64,000 bases of DNA from JAGPCK01 sp964535575 (GTDB lineage Bacteria > Bacteroidota > Bacteroidia > UKL13-3): positions 1 through 64,000 of the forward strand of contig CAZHTC010000009.1 of NCBI GenBank assembly GCA_964535575.1, read 5' to 3'. The notes beneath the pieces were generated by a model. The model did not search any database. It was not told the DNA's origin and saw only the letters and a list, made by a program, of their open reading frames with translations. Both the position numbers and the translations under genes were made by a program. Shown in pieces: positions 9,623-17,467 of this stretch (position 1 is the stretch's first letter; each line of letters begins with the position of its first letter).

Positions 9623-9965
9623 CCGTCACTCTGAATCCCGCTAAAAGCGGGAGGAAGAGTCTGTCCGTTTGTAGCACAATGCTCCACCCAAGCTCTCTAT
9701 TTCAAGTATGCATTTCCTTCTTTTCTATGTTCTTTTAGCTTGACCTAACCGCGAAGCGCTCAGTGATGCCAAAATAAAAAATTGCTTTATCGCTAAAAGA
9801 ACGAAAAGGTCAAGACTGCTGAGGCGTAGTTGGCGGCTGTAATGCCTTTGCTGCCCCTGCCAAAGAATGAACTCCATCTGCTGCGCAGATGTTCAGACAG
9901 CATTCTTCTGCCGCAGGCCATGGCACAGCAAAAACCAACATCCGCTCAACTCCCCCTCAAAGGTC
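9623..9965. repeat. Tandem intergenic repeat, copy 1
   Basis: The first of two direct copies of a roughly 290-bp unit. It starts CCGTCACTCTGAA followed by a CCCGC...GCGGG hairpin and ends CTCCCCCTCAAAGGTC. This copy contains an extra 48 bases at 9749-9796 flanked by CTAA. The inserted stretch lies between GTTCTTTTAGC and its inverted partner GCTAAAAGAAC, so this copy can form a long stem-loop. No open frame conserved between the two copies was seen. Confidence 0.85.
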
Positions 9966-9991
9966 AATCCATTTCAGTCTCTCTTGCATTA

Positions 9992-10284
9992 CCGTCACTC
10001 TGAACCCGCCTTATGCGGGTGAAGAGTCTGCCTATGTTTAGTACAATGCTGCACCCACGCTCTCTTTTTCAAGTATGCATTTCCTTCTTTTCTATGTTCT
10101 TTTAGCTTGACCTAAAAGAACCAAAAGGTCAAGACTGCTGAGGCGTAGTTGGCGGCTGTAAGGCCTTTGCTGCCCCTGCCAAAGAATGAACTCCATCTGC
10201 TGCGCAGATGTTCAGACAGCATTCTTCTGCCGCAGGCCGTGGCGCAGCAAAAACCAACACCCGCTCAACTCCCCCTCAAAGGTC
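9992..10284. repeat. Tandem intergenic repeat, copy 2
   Basis: The second copy, 26 bases after copy 1. It is highly similar through the shared block TTGCTGCCCCTGCCAAAGAA and the CTGCTGCGCAGATG palindrome. It lacks the 48-base insert, leaving a compact GTTCTTTTAG-CTTGAC-CTAAAAGAAC hairpin. A 101-codon open frame crosses this repeat but is not supported by any protein-like feature. Confidence 0.85.
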
Positions 10285-10331
10285 GGTCTGGCACCTTCCT
10301 CCAATTGCAGCGCTTGGTCATGCGTTATTCA

Positions 10332-10363
10332 ACTGAGTTTACCGCTGTAGTCCCGCATTGCGG
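10332..10363. repeat. Dispersed short repeat with CCCGC/GCGGG hairpin (copy at 10.3 kb)
   Basis: ACTGAGTTTACCGCTGTAG followed by a small CCCGCATTGCGGG hairpin. The same 19-mer, again followed by a GC-rich hairpin, occurs at 38877-38910, about 28.5 kb away. Both copies are intergenic and on the same strand. Confidence 0.8.
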
Positions 10364-10606
10364 GACAGTTTGGGTTCAGGCGCCAAAACAAATCGCATTT
10401 TATTTGGGGCTTTGGTATTTATTTTTTTTAACTTGCCGCTTCATCTGCTCCTGAACCTAACGTACCCATTAAAAATGACCTGTATTGATAAACCAAATTA
10501 CCCGGAGAATAATTCACGAAACTTGAGCATAATATCCCTTAATGGAACATTATACTCAACTAACGATGGTAAAAGTTGAGTGGATATGATAGTTAGCAGC
10601 AATAAT

Positions 10607-11578
10607 ATGAGACAACACATTTACATAATTTTATTCGTCTTGACATTGACGTCTTGCTCTAACCAAAAAGACGAGCCAAGTAATTACGTTTACAGACCTG
10701 AATTTGATATTTCAACAGACAATAGGAATATTATCTGCTCATACTACGAAAAAGACAAAGCATCCATTTATCAAATTGATATCACAAATAATCAAAAAAC
10801 AAAGGTATCACCGACAATAGACTACTCTTTAATAAAACCATTATACTCCCCAGACAACAAAAAAATTGCTTGTCTTGCTGAATCCTTAACAGACGACATT
10901 AAAAGCAAAATTTGTTTAATTGACATTAACTCGAAAGCCATTATTGACCTGACAAACGACTCATTGCTAATTCTTGAATTTGTCTTTGACCCAAGTGGAC
11001 AGTCAATTTATTTCACAGCAGCAGGACATTTTGGTAATTATTCTCCAGTTGCTAGAAAAGCACCCCACGAAATCGACATTTACAATATTGACATTGGGAC
11101 AAAACGGGTTCAAAAAATTACTGACTTTAACTCCTACGACTTACACGGACTATCTATCAACAATGGCGGTGACAGTTTACTCTTTCGGCTAACAGCTAAG
11201 AGCAACAACGGCTTGTATTGGATGGACATCAAAAGTAAAGCATTGCTGCAAATAAGTGCTTCTAACGACTTAAGAGCCGAACAAAAAGCTTCTGCATATG
11301 AATACTATACTCCGGTTTTATCTAAGGACAATTCCAAAATAGCATTCACTGAACCTTATGAACTTTACATAATGGATAGACAAACAAGAATTTCAAAACT
11401 CATATTTAGAAATGAACCAAATCTTGTAAATATTGGTGACGCAAAATTTTTCTATTCTTACAATTACCTTATGATTAGTTTACCGACAAACAGTAAGACA
11501 CCAAATAGTACTGGTTACAATTTTGGTTTTTATACTTTAAATCCTGAGACAAATGAACTTAAAACGCTTGACTTATGA
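10607..11578 (+). CDS. Propeller-like lipoprotein (TolB/WD40-like repeats)
   Basis: A 323-residue protein when started at the ATG at 10607, which gives a lipoprotein signal peptide with the cysteine in LTSCSN (about residue 17). A GTG 27 bases upstream is possible but spoils the signal. Repeated SPDNKKIACLAES, DPSGQSIYFTAAG and SKDNSKIAFTEP segments mark a beta-propeller of the TolB/PD40 type. The gene is clearly AT-richer than the core genes before 9.6 kb. Ten bases after its stop comes the first arm of an attC-like palindrome. Function unknown; transfer is likely. Confidence 0.75.
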   Translation: MRQHIYIILFVLTLTSCSNQKDEPSNYVYRPEFDISTDNRNIICSYYEKDKASIYQIDITNNQKTKVSPTIDYSLIKPLYSPDNKKIACLAESLTDDIKSKICLIDINSKAIIDLTNDSLLILEFVFDPSGQSIYFTAAGHFGNYSPVARKAPHEIDIYNIDIGTKRVQKITDFNSYDLHGLSINNGGDSLLFRLTAKSNNGLYWMDIKSKALLQISASNDLRAEQKASAYEYYTPVLSKDNSKIAFTEPYELYIMDRQTRISKLIFRNEPNLVNIGDAKFFYSYNYLMISLPTNSKTPNSTGYNFGFYTLNPETNELKTLDL

Positions 11579-11588
11579 AAATTACTGC

Positions 11589-11725
11589 TGCTAACACGGG
11601 TTTTGCGTCAGGCGGGCTGACCTGCAAACCTGAAGCATTGTGCTTCTAATGAACTTTAGTAATAAATTGAAACTTTGTGCTTCGAAACCCGCCCGAACGC
11701 AAAGCCCGAAAACGTTACCAGCAAT
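11589..11725. repeat. attC-like imperfect palindromic element
   Basis: A 137-bp palindrome between two AT-rich genes. The left arm at 11589-11616 (TGCTAAC, then TTTTGCGTCAGGCGGG) pairs imperfectly with the right arm at 11688-11725 (CCCGCCCGAACGCAAAG, then GTTACCAGCAAT). An internal GAAGCA-TTG-TGCTTC hairpin lies at about 11632-11646. The outer TGCTAAC/GTTACCA heptamers resemble integron attC core sites (RYYYAAC...GTTRRRY) but deviate from consensus. No integron integrase gene is visible in the window. Confidence 0.5.
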
Positions 11726-11739
11726 TAGACTGAACGACA

Positions 11740-13308
11740 ATGTTGCAATTACAAAATATACCTGACGCAAAAACAAAACTATTAAACTATGACCCGACAA
11801 CATTTTCGAGTACTGGAAATAGTTTTAGATTCTTCCTTAATAAAATTAAGGTCAATGACTTTCGACATATTAATGGCTTAGAAATTTCATTCGATCATCC
11901 TGTTACCGTTATTACTGGAACTAATAAAATTGGAAAGACAAGTTTGTTACTGCTAATAGCTTGTAGTCATTATAATTTCAAAAAATATGATTCCACCAAG
12001 CCAAATACTGTACTTAGAAGACATACATGGCGAGATGTCTTGACTTTTACATCTTATGAATCAACAACTAGAAATTATTCTTATGAATTGATTTGGAGAG
12101 TTGGAACTGACAATAGAAGTGGCGAGGGTAAGCGTTTAGCTACAAGTCAAGCTTGGACAGGATTGGGCAAGTATAGCTCTGGAACAAGAGTTAATTCACA
12201 AATAAAAGACAAAGAAGTAAGGCTCATAGATTTAGAGAGATTACTTCCTGCAAGAAATTTTTCAAATAGCTTAATAAGAAAAATTTCAGGGACTGGAGGT
12301 GTAAGAGTTTCACCCAGAATTGAGCAAGCGTTTGCCTATATACTTGATATTCCCGGTGCTGTTGAAATTACAAGAATAGGTTCCCACATAAATAAAATAG
12401 CTTACCTAATTTCCTATTCGACCGAGCCCTATTCAAGCTATAACGCTGCAACAGGTGAAGAGTCACTCATTAATATTTTAACCGATATTATTGACACCCC
12501 AGTAGACTCATTAATTCTTATTGATGAAATTGAGGCAGGATTTCACCCTTCGATCCAAAGGAAACTTGCTGACATAATCCAATATATTTCATGGCTACAT
12601 AAAAAGCAATTTATAGTTACGACACACTCACCTTCGATACTTGCCGCCTTTCCTGGCAAGTCAAGAAAATTTATTGACAAGAAGCTAAACGGAAATTACG
12701 AAACTATCAGCAAGATTTCGGTAAATGCAGCATTTTCGAAAATGGATTCAAAGGCTTTCCCTTTGCTGCATCTTTATTGTGAGGATACGGAAGCAGAATT
12801 CATTATTAGAAACTTACTTGTGAAACTCAACACAGACTATAAGCATTTTGATAGATTAATCAATATTATCAAATCTGGACCAATTAATCAGGTTAAAAAT
12901 GATTACGAAACTCATAAAAGAAATTTTTCCCAAATGAAACTTAAAATGGGATATGCTTGCGTTTTTGACGGAGACTATAGGACTGACGGACAATACTCAC
13001 ACTATCACAATAACCCAAGTGAATTTTCCTTTTTCCTTTACCCATACGTTGCCCCTGAAAAGTTTTTAATTCAATACTTTCTAATTGCCAATCCACAACA
13101 TACACAATTAGCTACGGCTTTGAATCACACTGACCATCATTCTTTGTTTCAGGAAATGGCAAACTTGGGAATTTCTGCTGATAAAAATCAAGCAAGACAG
13201 ATTTGTTGGGACGCATTTGTATTGACTGCAGAATACTCAACTCTATTTAATGAATTTAAATCCTTTATACTTCGGACAACAACATATTTTTCAGAAAGAA
13301 GTGATTAA
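11740..13308 (+). CDS. OLD-family AAA ATPase with TOPRIM domain
   Basis: A 522-residue protein with an ABC/SMC-type ATPase domain: Walker A GTNKIGKTS at residues 60-68, Walker B LILIDEIEAGFHP (Asp262-Glu263) and the switch VTTHSPS at about 300. A TOPRIM-like nuclease half follows, with Glu348 in YCEDTEAEF and Asp410/Asp412 in VFDGDYR. This is the architecture of OLD nucleases, many of which act in phage defence (for example GajA of Gabija and relatives). No UvrD-like GajB helicase follows, so this is not classical Gabija. It is AT-rich and flanked by exact reverse-complement heptamers (11714 and 13315), like a mobile cassette. A defence role is inferred. Confidence 0.85.
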   Translation: MLQLQNIPDAKTKLLNYDPTTFSSTGNSFRFFLNKIKVNDFRHINGLEISFDHPVTVITGTNKIGKTSLLLLIACSHYNFKKYDSTKPNTVLRRHTWRDVLTFTSYESTTRNYSYELIWRVGTDNRSGEGKRLATSQAWTGLGKYSSGTRVNSQIKDKEVRLIDLERLLPARNFSNSLIRKISGTGGVRVSPRIEQAFAYILDIPGAVEITRIGSHINKIAYLISYSTEPYSSYNAATGEESLINILTDIIDTPVDSLILIDEIEAGFHPSIQRKLADIIQYISWLHKKQFIVTTHSPSILAAFPGKSRKFIDKKLNGNYETISKISVNAAFSKMDSKAFPLLHLYCEDTEAEFIIRNLLVKLNTDYKHFDRLINIIKSGPINQVKNDYETHKRNFSQMKLKMGYACVFDGDYRTDGQYSHYHNNPSEFSFFLYPYVAPEKFLIQYFLIANPQHTQLATALNHTDHHSLFQEMANLGISADKNQARQICWDAFVLTAEYSTLFNEFKSFILRTTTYFSERSD

Positions 13309-13314
13309 AACTAC

Positions 13315-13329
13315 TGGTAACACGTGTTA
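13315..13329. repeat. Palindrome TAACACGTGTTA after the OLD-type gene
   Basis: A perfect 12-base palindrome at 13318-13329, seven bases after the stop codon. Its left edge TGGTAAC (13315-13321) is the exact reverse complement of GTTACCA at 11714-11720 upstream of the same gene. The flanking text (CTGGTAACACGTGTTAAGC) also resembles the left arm of the element at 11589. Confidence 0.6.
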
Positions 13330-13360
13330 AGCAAAATTATAAAACAACAACAGCAACAAG

Positions 13361-13543
13361 ATGAGTATGAAGGTCGTAAAAATATTCTTAATGATTATTG
13401 GGTATATATATCTAACCATTAGCCAATTTATGGCGTTGTATTTTTGGTGGCAATGGTCGCATGACCACGGATTTTTGAGTTCAATGATTTTGGGCCTTTT
13501 TGTAGGAGAGTTTAAAGGATTACTCTGGGTATTTTTTATTTGA
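13361..13543 (+). CDS. Small membrane protein, hypothetical
   Basis: A 60-residue, strongly hydrophobic protein with two predicted membrane segments (about residues 5-30 and 38-58) joined by a short hydrophilic WSHDHG turn. I recognise no family. It lies 52 bases after the OLD-type ATPase gene and is followed by a hairpin repeat, so it may be an independent cassette or a partner of its neighbours. A chance open frame cannot be excluded at this length. Confidence 0.45.
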   Translation: MSMKVVKIFLMIIGYIYLTISQFMALYFWWQWSHDHGFLSSMILGLFVGEFKGLLWVFFI

Positions 13544-13559
13544 TAGCAATGGACGGACT

Positions 13560-13617
13560 AAAAAGACCACGAACTATTGCTTGCTCCCTTGCTGTCGCAA
13601 GTTCTTTGGTCTTTGGC
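13560..13617 (+). repeat. Hairpin repeat, GCTGTCGCAAGTTCTT family (copy 1)
   Basis: A long imperfect stem: AAAGACCACGAACTATTGC pairs with GCAAGTTCTTTGGTCTTT around the core CCTTGCTGTCGCAAG. The core itself is a CTTGC-TGTC-GCAAG hairpin. It lies just downstream of the small membrane gene. Related copies follow the genes ending at 15070, 17453 and 21848. Confidence 0.75.
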
Positions 13618-13677
13618 TGCTATTTGCGATAGCATTGGGGTAACAATAAGAATTATTCAAAATTAAATTTTTAAGAT

Positions 13678-14187
13678 ATGAGTCCAGAAAGTTGGGGTTT
13701 TATAGGAACACTTGTAGGAGCATTCGTAGGAGCTTCTGTAAGTATTTTAACAACGAAACTTAACAGTTCCAACGCCATTCAAATTCAAAAAAATATGGAT
13801 GAAAGTTTAAGAAAGGAACGGTACAGAGAGTTTCAGAGAAATAACCTACTAGAGCTTCAGGAAAACCTTACCCTAGGAATACGATTGATTACTAGGGTTC
13901 ATTTAGAGGATTTAAATAATTTTAAAAAAACAAATAGCTGGCGAACTTCATTGTTGCCGGATGAATTAGATCGAGATGTCGGAAATTTTTTTAGGGAATT
14001 ATCCATCAAGACAGAGCGAGTTGATAATAATGAATTAAGGGCTGAAATTATTAATCTAAGAGGAGTTATGTCTGAATTTATTATGGAAAGAACGTGTGAA
14101 AAGATTCATGAAAGACAATCAAAACTTAGTAAGAGCTTCTTTGAATTAATGCCTAAATTGGGAAAAGTTTTGAGAGAAAACTATTAA
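13678..14187 (+). CDS. Membrane-anchored coiled-coil protein, hypothetical
   Basis: A 169-residue protein. One N-terminal membrane helix with a glycine-rich face (GFIGTLVGAFVGASVSI, residues about 7-23) is followed by a charged, helical, probably coiled-coil cytoplasmic part. No catalytic motif is visible. It is AT-rich like its neighbours and lies about 100 bases upstream of the HEPN-motif gene on the same strand. Small proteins of this shape often accompany accessory effectors, but no function can be assigned. Confidence 0.65.
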   Translation: MSPESWGFIGTLVGAFVGASVSILTTKLNSSNAIQIQKNMDESLRKERYREFQRNNLLELQENLTLGIRLITRVHLEDLNNFKKTNSWRTSLLPDELDRDVGNFFRELSIKTERVDNNELRAEIINLRGVMSEFIMERTCEKIHERQSKLSKSFFELMPKLGKVLRENY

Positions 14188-14290
14188 TTAAACTATTTAT
14201 AATAATTCCCTTGCAGTCCTCTTGTTGTTCCAAGGTTTCAGTCTATAATATTGGGTAAGTCTTTTTATATTTTTACTATGGTACAATTTT

Positions 14291-15070
14291 ATGAGAGAAA
14301 GAAAGATTAGTAAACATGGCGCGATAGTCGTTGATAAAATGACTCAATCTCTTGCTCAGTTTAATAATGAAATCGAGCAGACTGAGATGTTAATGTTATT
14401 CATTCAAATCGGAGACGACTATATCTCTGAAAATAAAGAAAAAGCACGCCAAACCTTAATCGAAATCTATGACGATCCAGAAAATGAAGTCTCTGTGGAA
14501 CTGGTAGAGTTTTTTAAAACAGAAGAAGCAGATAAACTATTTGATATGATGTTTTACGAAAGACACTTTACCCAAATGGCTTACAGTCGAGCCATCGACA
14601 ATTTTATTAGCTACTTCAAAGATATCCTTGCAGAGGTGGTGATTAAGAGACCACAAGTTTTAAAATCAAAAGACCAAGAAAGACTGGATTTCATCCTTAG
14701 CCATCATAATATGGCCGATTTGCTAAAATCAATTTCTGAGAGAAAAATAGAGGAACTATTTTATAAAGGCATTAGTGAAATAGAAAAATTCTTTGAAGAA
14801 AGGCTTGGAATAAAAATTTTCAAAGACCTCGAAACGAAAAAGACAATCAATATGCTTATAAAACAGCGTAATTTAATAGTTCATAATAGGGGTCGAATTT
14901 CAAAAGACTTTGTAGAGGAGTTTCCAGAATTGAATTTTGAAGCCGGCCTATTTTTAGTATTTGACTATGAAGAAATTTCTGGCTCCAATTTATATTTGAG
15001 TAATTTTCTTATAGAAATTGATACTGAAATAGCTGACAAGTTTGACTTGGAATTAATTAATGGAAAATAA
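14291..15070 (+). CDS. HEPN-motif protein, putative RNase-type effector
   Basis: A 259-residue, all-helical, soluble protein. Near the C-terminus KQRNLIVHNRG contains Arg193-x4-His198, the Rx4-6H signature of HEPN domains, preceded by the helix FEERLGIKIFKDLE and followed by an acidic end. HEPN proteins are frequently metal-independent RNases in toxin-antitoxin and abortive-infection systems, though some are inactive scaffolds. No MNT antitoxin gene is adjacent. AT-rich composition and the OLD-type ATPase 1 kb upstream suggest a defence setting, which is inference. A hairpin repeat follows the stop codon. Confidence 0.65.
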   Translation: MRERKISKHGAIVVDKMTQSLAQFNNEIEQTEMLMLFIQIGDDYISENKEKARQTLIEIYDDPENEVSVELVEFFKTEEADKLFDMMFYERHFTQMAYSRAIDNFISYFKDILAEVVIKRPQVLKSKDQERLDFILSHHNMADLLKSISERKIEELFYKGISEIEKFFEERLGIKIFKDLETKKTINMLIKQRNLIVHNRGRISKDFVEEFPELNFEAGLFLVFDYEEISGSNLYLSNFLIEIDTEIADKFDLELINGK

Positions 15071-15098
15071 AACTTGGCCATAGCTACTTTGCTATTCC

Positions 15099-15146
15099 CC
15101 TTACTGTCGCAAGTTCTTTAAGTCCCGACTCATTCGGGGTGGAACT
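15099..15146 (+). repeat. Hairpin repeat, GCTGTCGCAAGTTCTT family (copy 2)
   Basis: CTTACTGTCGCAAGTTCTTT, then a TCCCGA-CTCA-TTCGGGG hairpin and GGAACTT. AAGTTC and GAACTT form an outer inverted repeat. It begins about 30 bases after the stop codon of the HEPN-motif gene. It could act as a terminator, but there is no T-run. Confidence 0.7.
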
Positions 15147-15148
15147 TC

Positions 15149-15255
15149 AGCAACGAAATCACATGATACCATTGAGGTTTGTGTGGTAAGTAAATAACCC
15201 GCCACTTTCTGCTTGCTTTTATCGTTTCTTTTCACAAGTTTTACATTGTGAAATG
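15149..15255. repeat. Dispersed 107-bp repeat (copy at 15.1 kb)
   Basis: Aligns along its whole length with 21049-21156 at roughly four fifths identity by eye. It begins with the near-palindrome CAACGAAATCACATGATACC-ATTG and ends near CAAGTTTTACATTGTGAAATG. Confidence 0.8.
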
Positions 15256-15470
15256 TACCGGCAGTATTTGTGTCCATACCGGGCTTTAGCGTAGGCTGTA
15301 ACTTTAACTAAATAACTATACCGCATGAAAACAAATACGGACAAACATTCTTTCGACAGTTCATAGGCAGAATTTGCATATTCGATTAGTAACGGAGACT
15401 TGACTCCGATAAAAAACAGGGCGTAACCGAAAAGCCAAACGAGTAAGAAAACTTAAAATTAAAAAATACA

Positions 15471-15809
15471 ATGGATTCACAAAAGGTCGACATGTTTATA
15501 ATGTCAAACGGAAAGTTCTTTGAAGCTCACCAGATGAACATGATCAGAGACAGATTGCTTGCTATGGATGATTCGAAATGGGCCATGCTTTCCACCACTC
15601 AATTCAAAGACCCAACCACCACGCTGATTGTTTCAATTCTGGCAGGTAGTTTAGGTATTGACCGGTTTATGATAGGCGACACCGGACTGGGAGTTGGTAA
15701 GCTTTTAACTTGCGGTGGTTTCGGAATCTGGGCAATTGTTGACTGGTTCATGATTCAAAAAGCAACAAGAGAAAAGAATATGCAAAAAATTCAACAATTT
15801 TTATATTAA
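15471..15809 (+). CDS. TM2 domain-containing membrane protein
   Basis: A 112-residue protein: about 45 hydrophilic N-terminal residues, then a TM2 domain made of two short helices with the family pattern LAGSLGIDRFMIGDTGLGVGKLL and CGGFGIWAIVDWFMI. TM2 domains are small membrane modules of unknown function. This is the first gene of a four-gene run with 1-4 base overlaps (TM2, DUF2752, DUF4870-like, M48 peptidase), so all four are probably translated from one message and work together in the membrane. Confidence 0.88.
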   Translation: MDSQKVDMFIMSNGKFFEAHQMNMIRDRLLAMDDSKWAMLSTTQFKDPTTTLIVSILAGSLGIDRFMIGDTGLGVGKLLTCGGFGIWAIVDWFMIQKATREKNMQKIQQFLY

Positions 15810-16225
15810 TGACACTTCACAGGAACAGGCTGTATTTTATTTTATTTATAGCATGTATAGCAGGATATATTTGGCTTTATCTGAACATAGTAACAAACCT
15901 TGCTGAAACAAAATCAGTGGAAGTTTGCCTGATAAAGCACGCAACAAATATATCCTGCCCGTCCTGTGGTTCAACGCGGTCAGTTGTTTCACTTACAAAA
16001 GGAAATTTTGCTGACGCATTTAATTTAAATCCAATGGGCTATTTAATTGCGATCATATTGCTTATTGCACCCATTTGGATAATTACCGACCTAATACTTG
16101 GAGGCAGTTCATTGTTTAATTGGTATCAAAAAATGGAAAACGGCCTGAAAAAACCAAAGTATGCAATCCCGTTGGTATTACTTGTACTCATCAATTGGAT
16201 CTGGAACATTACAAAAGGACTATGA
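15809..16225 (+). CDS. DUF2752 membrane protein
   Basis: A 138-residue protein with three predicted membrane segments. The loop CLIKHATNISCPSCGSTRSV followed by NPMGYL is the DUF2752 signature, with a Cys-Pro-x-Cys-Gly pair that could bind metal or form a disulfide. The start ATG shares one base with the TM2 stop codon. DUF2752 proteins often lie beside TM2 proteins in Bacteroidota; no biochemical role is established to my knowledge. Confidence 0.85.
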   Translation: MTLHRNRLYFILFIACIAGYIWLYLNIVTNLAETKSVEVCLIKHATNISCPSCGSTRSVVSLTKGNFADAFNLNPMGYLIAIILLIAPIWIITDLILGGSSLFNWYQKMENGLKKPKYAIPLVLLVLINWIWNITKGL

Positions 16226-16656
16226 TACATAAAAAACCATTTAGTTACGTACCCGGAGAACATGAAGCTGAAAGTGCTTCCAACAGTTATCTGATGTCAT
16301 TAATTGCAATAATAGCCGGACTACCTTTGCCAATAGTAAATCTTATAGCTACTTTGATATTTTACTTAGGCAATCGCAATTCTACTTATTTTGTTCGCTG
16401 GCACTGTACCCAGGCGCTATTATCCCAATTATCCATGCTTTTTATAAACAGTACCGGATTTTGGTGGACTGTTTCCATTGTGTTTACCAATGAAACCATC
16501 ACCGGTAACTACATTGCCTACATTATTGCGGCACTATTATTTAACCTCACCGAATTTATTGCTACCATTTACACCGCCATTCAAACAAGGAAGGGAATAC
16601 ATGTAGAGTGGTGGTTTTATGGTTCGCTCACAAACTTAATCTGTAAAACAAAATGA
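16222..16656 (+). CDS. DUF4870-like membrane protein
   Basis: 144 residues when started at the ATG at 16222, which overlaps the DUF2752 stop codon as ATGA. The earlier in-frame ATG at 16120 would run inside the DUF2752 gene and encode an unlikely N-terminus. It has four predicted membrane helices. The segment FVRWHCTQALLSQL resembles the 'H-x-x-Q-A' core of DUF4870/Tic20-like proteins. It belongs to the TM2-DUF2752-M48 operon. Function unknown. Confidence 0.78.
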   Translation: MIHKKPFSYVPGEHEAESASNSYLMSLIAIIAGLPLPIVNLIATLIFYLGNRNSTYFVRWHCTQALLSQLSMLFINSTGFWWTVSIVFTNETITGNYIAYIIAALLFNLTEFIATIYTAIQTRKGIHVEWWFYGSLTNLICKTK

Positions 16657-17453
16657 TGAAAAAGACCATCATTCAGGGCGTATTGTCCATTCTTCTGTTT
16701 TTCGCGACATGGATTGCCCTAAAGCAAATAGACTGGATGAAAGTATTTAAAGTACAACAGGCCACTGATAAAACAGAACAAAAATTAGGAGAACTTTTTT
16801 GGGAGGCAATTGAAAAATCGGAGAAAGAAATAAAAAATGTCCATGTTGTTAATTCCATTGATAGTTTGGTAACTCATATCTGTAAAACGAATAATATTGA
16901 TAGGGCTAAGTTAAAAATTCACGTATTGCAAAAAGACGACATCAATGCATTTGCTTTGCCAAACGGTCATTTAATTATCTATAGCGGCCTTATCTTAAAT
17001 TCCGACAATCAGGAAGAATTAACCGGAGTTATTTGTCATGAAATGGCACATATCGAGTTAAATCATGTAATGAAGAAACTGGTGAAAGAAATAGGACTTT
17101 CGGTTTTAATATCCATGACAACGGGGAGTGGCAGTGCTGAAGGCATTAAAGAGGCGGCAAAAATACTTTCTTCCTCGGCTTTTGACAGAAGTTTGGAAAA
17201 GCAGGCCGACATAAAAGCCGTTGACTATTTGTTAAACGCTAAGGTCAATCCTGAACCATTGGCTGATTTCTTATATAAATTGTCGGACAGGGAACACGAT
17301 GCTGCAAAATATTTAACGTGGATCAGTACTCATCCCGACTCAAAAGAAAGGGCTGAATATATAATTAAGTATTGCAAAGGTATGCTCATGGATTACAAAC
17401 CGATTTTGTCTGACGAAACCTGGCGCAAATTAAAAGAATCGGTAAAAGGCTGA
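16653..17453 (+). CDS. M48 family metallopeptidase
   Basis: A 266-residue protein with an N-terminal membrane helix or uncleaved signal (residues about 5-25) and an Oma1/BepA-type M48 zinc-peptidase domain. The HEMAH motif is at His129-His133. The third zinc ligand is probably the Glu in SLEKQADIKAV (about residue 187). THPDSKERAEYI closes the domain. M48 peptidases work in membrane-protein or envelope quality control. It is the last gene of the overlapping operon (start overlaps the previous stop), suggesting that it processes or guards the three small membrane proteins; that is inference. Confidence 0.88.
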   Translation: MMKKTIIQGVLSILLFFATWIALKQIDWMKVFKVQQATDKTEQKLGELFWEAIEKSEKEIKNVHVVNSIDSLVTHICKTNNIDRAKLKIHVLQKDDINAFALPNGHLIIYSGLILNSDNQEELTGVICHEMAHIELNHVMKKLVKEIGLSVLISMTTGSGSAEGIKEAAKILSSSAFDRSLEKQADIKAVDYLLNAKVNPEPLADFLYKLSDREHDAAKYLTWISTHPDSKERAEYIIKYCKGMLMDYKPILSDETWRKLKESVKG

Positions 17454-17467
17454 ATCGAAAAGAGGCT

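Larger units (their letters stand above)
15071..15470. other. 400-bp gene-free spacer holding two repeat types
   Basis: This spacer contains the hairpin repeat at 15099-15145 and the dispersed 107-bp repeat at 15149-15255. Beyond 15256 I see only a small CGGAG-ACTTGA-CTCCG hairpin near 15395-15410 and AT-rich leader sequence before the TM2 gene. No convincing open reading frame is present. Confidence 0.6.

Noticed and set aside
10149..10454. 101-codon frame through the second intergenic repeat copy
   Set aside because: It is not conserved in the first copy, has no domain or signal features, and starts inside a palindromic repeat.
11740..13308. Classical Gabija or PARIS assignment for the OLD-type gene
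   Set aside because: There is no UvrD-like helicase (GajB) and no separate DUF4435/TOPRIM partner next to it, so only the OLD-family call is supported.
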